This document shows, in pieces, positions 40,629 to 44,347 of a DNA stretch of 44,347 nucleotides. A program made the translations under genes and the position numbers. The stretch lies in the NCBI GenBank assembly GCA_021850545.1, contig JAJZLU010000051.1, positions 1 to 44,347 of the forward strand, in the 5' to 3' direction. The number at the start of each line of letters is the position of its first letter. Positions within the stretch are counted from its first letter, which is position 1. This DNA comes from Thermoplasmata archaeon (GTDB lineage Archaea > Thermoplasmatota > Thermoplasmata > Thermoplasmatales > Thermoplasmataceae). The notes under the pieces are model-generated. The model worked only from the letters and a program-made list of their open reading frames with translations. It had not been told where the DNA came from and searched no databases.

Positions 40629-41354
40629 CTCCTGTTGACAAGTAAAAACTTGGATGTGAAAATAATCACTTTCCAGATAAAAACCCAACTTTACAACTAT
40701 TCACATTTAGATAAGGAAATAGCCGGTCTGATAAAGGAGCTTTTTAAACACTTTGTAGTGGAATGCTTTCTTGCACACAAGGATGGAATACCAACAGCTC
40801 TTTGGGAAAGGGAAATATTAGAAAACTTAAAGGAATGCAACATATTCATTCCAATAATCACTGAAAATTTCATCTTATCTATTCGGACAGATCAAGAATG
40901 TGGTGCAGCAATTTACAAAGGAATTCCAATAATACCCATGAGTCCCGATGCTAAAGATTACAGAGAAACTGCACCATACGGATTCATTGGGAAGTATCAA
41001 TCGATGAAATTGAAGCTTCCAGATTCAAAAGAAATGCCAATGTGGAAAATCCGTCAGCGAAAGCTTGAATGGGTAAGCACGATTATCGGATTTCTTAAAC
41101 AAAACAAAAAACTTTGGGGAGCCATAAGAAGAGGAGCAGTCTGTTCTTGGACCTCGAGCATGAGTTTCGAAGAAACGAACTTCAGAAGGAGTAAACCCCA
41201 TAGCAGTTTTTTCTGTGCATACAACCTGGCAACTCCATCATACAGGTTAAGATTTGTTGGCAAAACTGCCACTTTTGGAATCGGTCTTTACGCAAGAGTA
41301 AGGATCAGAGAAATTGTTTTTAGGTTCAATGTGTCCCCGTCCCATTCACTATAG
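40626..41354 (+). CDS. TIR-domain protein, probably frameshifted at the 3' end
   Basis: The 242-residue frame holds a TIR domain between about residues 42 and 150: VECFLAHKDGI as the first strand (FLSH-like), LWEREILENLKECN, FIPIITENFILSIRTDQE, in which the Ser and the final Glu match the NADase catalytic-Glu motif S-x-x-x-x-Q-E, then IYKGIPIIPMS and PYGFIGKYQS. Archaeal and bacterial TIR proteins of this sort are linked to anti-phage NAD-cleavage defence. The N-terminal 40 residues are basic and unassigned. Past residue 160 the frame becomes unprotein-like, while the +1 frame reads HKKRSSLFLDLEHEFRRN and ELQKE then stops at 41194, so an indel in the A-run at 41101-41112 is likely. No neighbouring effector or sensor seen. 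Confidence 0.72.
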   Translation: MLLLTSKNLDVKIITFQIKTQLYNYSHLDKEIAGLIKELFKHFVVECFLAHKDGIPTALWEREILENLKECNIFIPIITENFILSIRTDQECGAAIYKGIPIIPMSPDAKDYRETAPYGFIGKYQSMKLKLPDSKEMPMWKIRQRKLEWVSTIIGFLKQNKKLWGAIRRGAVCSWTSSMSFEETNFRRSKPHSSFFCAYNLATPSYRLRFVGKTATFGIGLYARVRIREIVFRFNVSPSHSL

Positions 41355-41449
41355 GTTGAAAAAAAGCCAGCGCTCCCCCTATACATGTGCCCTCAAGCGT
41401 ATGTTATGGTTTATGTTAGGTCTTAAAGGACAAGGACATTTTGAAACAA

Positions 41450-43330
41450 TTATGCAAAGGCAGTAGCATTATAGTAATCATTCGGAACACTGAAGTCATA
41501 CTGCTGACCACTGTACGTAAATGATAACGGTGTTGAACTTTGGTAATCGGTAATAGTATAATTGGAAGGATTGATGTCTAATGGGAGTGCAATGTTCGTC
41601 AAATCAGTGCTAACCGAAGCCCCGGAAACATTCGCGTAAAAGCTAATGCTTGCCATACTGCTCAACACGAATGCAGCAGCTCCAGCTACGGCTGCGAGAT
41701 CTTCCAGGGAAATAGCAACAATACTCGGCTCGGATGCATCGAAATCTGCACCGTTTAAGGCAGCTAAAGTATCTGTAAGCGCCAGTCCAACACCTATCTC
41801 GGTGCTGAAAGCGGTCAAGCCATCGTTAACGAGTTGGATCTCATTTTCTGCATTAGTATATCCAGTAAGACCGCTGTATACGCTGCTCTGCATTACAGAT
41901 TGATATCCATTGAGGGTGAAATTTCCAGGGGATGCGTTTTCTCCGAGGAAATGTGCCAAAACAGTATTGACTTCTATAGGCAGGAACGACTGGACCAGTT
42001 CCATATAACCATTAATCCCAGCATGTGAAATTCCACCTGCAACTCCGTTGCCATCTGTGGTTGTGCTTGAGGTGGATGTGGTGGATTGCAATACAGGAGG
42101 ATAGAAAACCAGCCCCTTTCCAACCTCGTAATAGTATGTTTGCTTCCAGTAGTAAGTATAATCTGTCGTAGTTGTTTTCCTGGTGTACTTCACAAATTCA
42201 TAGGTTATATTATTCAAGCCTATATATGCGGTTGTACGGTTTGCTGCCACAGAGGCATTTGATGCATCGTATGGATAAGCAACACTAGACGAACTCGGTG
42301 CCTCGAAATGTGTTACCGTTCCATTCTGGCCCGTGATGACTCCATCGGACGGACTCACACTCATGCTGATAGAACTCTGCCCCGCAGAAGTAACGTAATA
42401 GTTGTCAGAATTTATCCCAATAGTTGTGTCGGAAAGAACGATGTTTCCTCCAAGGCTCAACAAAGAGTGACCAGTAGCGACTGCTCTAGAAAGATGGGCT
42501 ATGATAATGGGCAAATAGCCAATCGTGATGTTTGATCCAGTTATCGTGTCATATGTGCTTACACTTGTGCTAGATGTGGTGAAATATCTCGTGTAATAAT
42601 TAGTGTCAGATTTTACAGAATTTGCTGTAAATGTCTGGATAGAGGGGGCACTCTTGGTCTGGTTTATTGGGATGACTTGGGCTGGTATTGATGGGAAGCT
42701 TAGATTCAAGTCAAAATTGTAGGGTGCATATGTCAGCGAGCTAAAATTAGTAGTGTTGACATTGGTGCCTCTCGTAAAGTTGGAAATTTTCATTTGGCCA
42801 GTAAGCGTCTCTAATTTCGGGATCTTCCATGGTTGAAATGGAAGGTTGTTATAATAAGTGAAAATGGAATCCGAAGTATTGTTCCACACATCTTTTGTCG
42901 CCTGAACGGTCATTGAGGGTATGTTGCCTCTGTTGGTGAATATCTTGTTCCATTGATTTACAACGTTATAGAATTCAGGTGAGAGAAAAAAGGTTGAGTG
43001 AGATGTATTAAAGGTCACATTTAGAAGTTGCACATAATATGGATTGTCTGATATATTAAGTCCCAATAACGAATGCCCCGCCATCATAAACATTTTTGTC
43101 ACTGACGCATTTGGAGAAATAGCTGAAGGGGGAGTCACAAAAATCTGTAAAGTTACACTATCGTTTTCTGAGTGGTTTAATGGTGGATCCACATTGATTC
43201 TTGGCCCTAATACTAGATTGTTCTTAATTGGACTTAGCTTGTTTTTTTCGTAATTAGCAAATCCGTAGGCAGCAAGGCTTACTAATGCAAATACTATTGC
43301 AACTGAAGCTATCTTACGAATTTTATTCAT
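41450..43330 (-). CDS. Large secreted or anchored surface protein (626 aa)
   Basis: A signal/anchor segment IASVAIVFALVSLAAYGF (about residues 7-24) precedes a Ser/Thr/Asn/Tyr-rich ectodomain with more than 20 N-x-S/T sequons, typical of N-glycosylated archaeal cell-surface proteins. There is a strong hydrophobic stretch (EDLAAVAGAAAFVLSSMASISF, about residues 545-566) before the end. No known domain; no C-terminal sorting motif recognised. It could be an S-layer-associated, adhesin or bacteriocin-like protein. Leaderless ATG 43330 after an AATATATATATT box at -20 to -32. It lies within the AT-rich island. Confidence 0.7.
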   Translation of the reverse strand: MNKIRKIASVAIVFALVSLAAYGFANYEKNKLSPIKNNLVLGPRINVDPPLNHSENDSVTLQIFVTPPSAISPNASVTKMFMMAGHSLLGLNISDNPYYVQLLNVTFNTSHSTFFLSPEFYNVVNQWNKIFTNRGNIPSMTVQATKDVWNNTSDSIFTYYNNLPFQPWKIPKLETLTGQMKISNFTRGTNVNTTNFSSLTYAPYNFDLNLSFPSIPAQVIPINQTKSAPSIQTFTANSVKSDTNYYTRYFTTSSTSVSTYDTITGSNITIGYLPIIIAHLSRAVATGHSLLSLGGNIVLSDTTIGINSDNYYVTSAGQSSISMSVSPSDGVITGQNGTVTHFEAPSSSSVAYPYDASNASVAANRTTAYIGLNNITYEFVKYTRKTTTTDYTYYWKQTYYYEVGKGLVFYPPVLQSTTSTSSTTTDGNGVAGGISHAGINGYMELVQSFLPIEVNTVLAHFLGENASPGNFTLNGYQSVMQSSVYSGLTGYTNAENEIQLVNDGLTAFSTEIGVGLALTDTLAALNGADFDASEPSIVAISLEDLAAVAGAAAFVLSSMASISFYANVSGASVSTDLTNIALPLDINPSNYTITDYQSSTPLSFTYSGQQYDFSVPNDYYNATAFA

Positions 43331-43686
43331 TGTTTGTATAAATAGTCAATGAATATATATATTTCCCTAATTCGTATAACTTCTCCCATTATTGCGCATT
43401 AAGTGGGCTTTGTCGAACATTGGTTAGACTGAAGTCGATTTGCTAAAATCAGGGACAGACTCTCCAAGATCAAAAACAGCTGTGTCCTTTTGCATGAGAA
43501 ATATCGAATAAATTTGTTCCAATCCGAAACTGGATGGGTAGGGTAAATTCAATAAGAATATCCTCTGTTGCAAATTATATTCAGGTGTAATGCACGTCAG
43601 TGCAGTTGAACTATGTCTGTCCAAATATTTCCTATATTTCGGGCCTTTTGATAATTTTTCTCTGATAACGCCTGGATTTGAACTAT
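43331..43686. other. AT-rich gene-free stretch
   Basis: About 360 bases between the large surface gene and the second tRNA fragment. A 66-residue minus-strand frame at 43424-43624 has no promoter, SD or recognisable family and is not called. Confidence 0.5.
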
Positions 43687-43765
43687 ATGGGAATAGCCAC
43701 TGGAGGGATTTGAACCCCCGAACTAATGATTAAGGACTCCTTCTTTCAACAAACCCTGCTGATTA
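43687..43765 (-). pseudogene. Two adjacent tRNA 3' fragments
   Basis: On the minus strand, CAGTGGC acceptor end, T arm with loop TTCAAAT closed by GGGGG/CCCTC, and TCCTTAA (anticodon-loop-like, CTT) with TCATT form a degenerate tRNA 3' half at about 43687-43738. A little further out, at 43754-43765, CTAATCAGCAGGG resembles the 3' anticodon stem of the Thr/Arg-like fragment at 40575. The acceptor CAGTGGC is the same as in that fragment. Such paired remnants suggest attachment sites of integrated elements. Confidence 0.5.
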
Positions 43766-43769
43766 GAGT

Positions 43770-44347
43770 TCATGATATTGGCTTAGTTGAATACCAATGG
43801 GTGAAATTTCCGACTGGTGTACCTACTTTTATGTTGTAAAGGTTCTCACCTGATGGAACTGAATTGAGACCGACTTTTATTGTTGTGAAGTTTGAAAAAG
43901 TTCCGAGGTAGTTCCAAGTATGTGAATAATTTCCACCAAATGATGACCCGTTGTAGTATTGATAATAAACCGCAGTTGATCCTGACATAGAATTGTTAAG
44001 GGAAAGATATGACACCAGAAGTGAAGCCCCATTATGGCCTTGGTTAGAATTGTCAAGGATAGAATTCATAAAGTATGCAACCTGAGAGTTGTTTGTAGAT
44101 GGATATGAAACATCTCTGAAATTAAAATAACTAATAGAACCATGATAAAGAAGTTCCCATCCATATTGGTATTTTGAAATACCCAATGAAAGAGTCTTAT
44201 TAACAGGGAATGCCACGATTCCATGGATGTTAGTTGAGGAATTTAGCAGCGCTATTGTTTTCGAAGGCCCATAATAGGATAAGTTCGTATTCGACGATTC
44301 AGAAATGTTTAGGGTTATCTGTTTGCCTGAAGGGGCAGTTTGCCCAT
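43770..44347 (-). CDS. C-terminal part of a secreted surface protein (partial)
   Basis: Open frame without a stop from the window edge to TGA 43770-43772; the true start is outside. The 192 visible residues are Asn/Ser/Thr/Tyr/Gly-rich with many N-x-S/T sequons (NISE, NLSY, NSST, NKTL, NNSQ, NNSM, NYSH, NFTT, NFTH) and no membrane helix. This is the composition of the other surface protein nearby; no family recognised. The GTG that a frame finder would use at 44216 is not the start, since the frame stays open before it. Just beyond its stop lie the tRNA fragments. Confidence 0.65.
   Translation of the reverse strand, partial: GQTAPSGKQITLNISESSNTNLSYYGPSKTIALLNSSTNIHGIVAFPVNKTLSLGISKYQYGWELLYHGSISYFNFRDVSYPSTNNSQVAYFMNSILDNSNQGHNGASLLVSYLSLNNSMSGSTAVYYQYYNGSSFGGNYSHTWNYLGTFSNFTTIKVGLNSVPSGENLYNIKVGTPVGNFTHWYSTKPIS

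Noticed and set aside
40575-40640. Functional tRNA-Thr
   Set aside because: No 5' acceptor strand and the anticodon stem does not pair, so it is a fragment.
1-44347. CRISPR array, IS element or integrase
   Set aside because: No regularly spaced repeats, terminal inverted repeats with a transposase, or tyrosine-recombinase motifs were seen.

Overview
The window looks like a chromosomal segment of an archaeon of the Thermoplasmatales group (Thermoplasma/Ferroplasma/Cuniculiplasma relatives); I cannot name the genus from sequence alone. The reasons are a GHMP enzyme closely resembling Thermoplasma-type mevalonate 3-kinase, archaeal Sec61-beta, an archaeal RPA operon, a split glycine decarboxylase (gcvPA/gcvPB), archaeal tRNA-Leu and tRNA-Glu, and the fact that most first genes begin at or very near a position 22-32 bases after an AT-rich TATA box (leaderless), often with TTG or GTG. 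Downstream genes in operons more often carry a Shine-Dalgarno sequence.

Layout. 1-4.7 kb: tRNA-Leu, an APC amino-acid permease, then a sulfur-trafficking set (DsrE-like, TusA, sulfide:quinone-reductase-like flavoprotein) and an unknown protein. 4.7-8.2 kb: three members of one unrecognised paralogous family of about 310 residues, next to an HxlR-type regulator. 8.2-12.3 kb: a cytoplasmic HtrA/PDZ protease, a histidine phosphatase, a NAL1/trypsin-fold protein whose catalytic His and Ser are replaced (a pseudoprotease with an N-terminal Cys cluster), a ribbon-helix-helix-like protein, a strongly structured RNA candidate ahead of a small gene, and a 54-residue membrane protein missed by size filters. 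12.4-16.1 kb: DmpA-type P1 peptidase, a four-helix membrane protein and TspO, tRNA-Glu, Sec61-beta and mevalonate 3-kinase.

16.2-23.9 kb: gcvPA-gcvPB; an enolase-superfamily N-succinylamino-acid racemase/OSBS divergent from a GNAT N-acyltransferase, a pairing known from a D-to-L amino-acid conversion route; and a three-gene RPA operon (unknown 203-residue protein, RPA, RPA-associated OB protein). 23.9-32.8 kb: MFS and APC transporters, a YrhK-domain protein, a small membrane protein, a Rieske ferredoxin, aldo/keto reductase, HAD hydrolase, then a MarR regulator with a 10-bp inverted repeat at its start and a 14-helix drug exporter. 32.8-40.1 kb: a membrane protein with a possible PH-like tail, an HTH/coiled-coil protein, a decayed DUF998 pseudogene, acetoacetate-decarboxylase-like enzyme, MHS-family transporter, prolyl oligopeptidase and an intact DUF998 protein.

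40.1-44.3 kb looks like an accessory island. It is more AT-rich, gene-poor and marked by tRNA 3'-half fragments at about 40575-40625 and 43687-43765 that share the same acceptor-end sequence. Between them lie a TIR-domain gene (probably frameshifted near its 3' end) and a 626-residue secreted, sequon-rich surface protein; a second surface protein runs off the window end. No integrase, transposase or CRISPR array was seen. The best candidates for something undescribed are the structured RNA at 11594-11685, the HtrA/pseudoprotease/three-paralog neighbourhood, and the tRNA-fragment island with its TIR gene.
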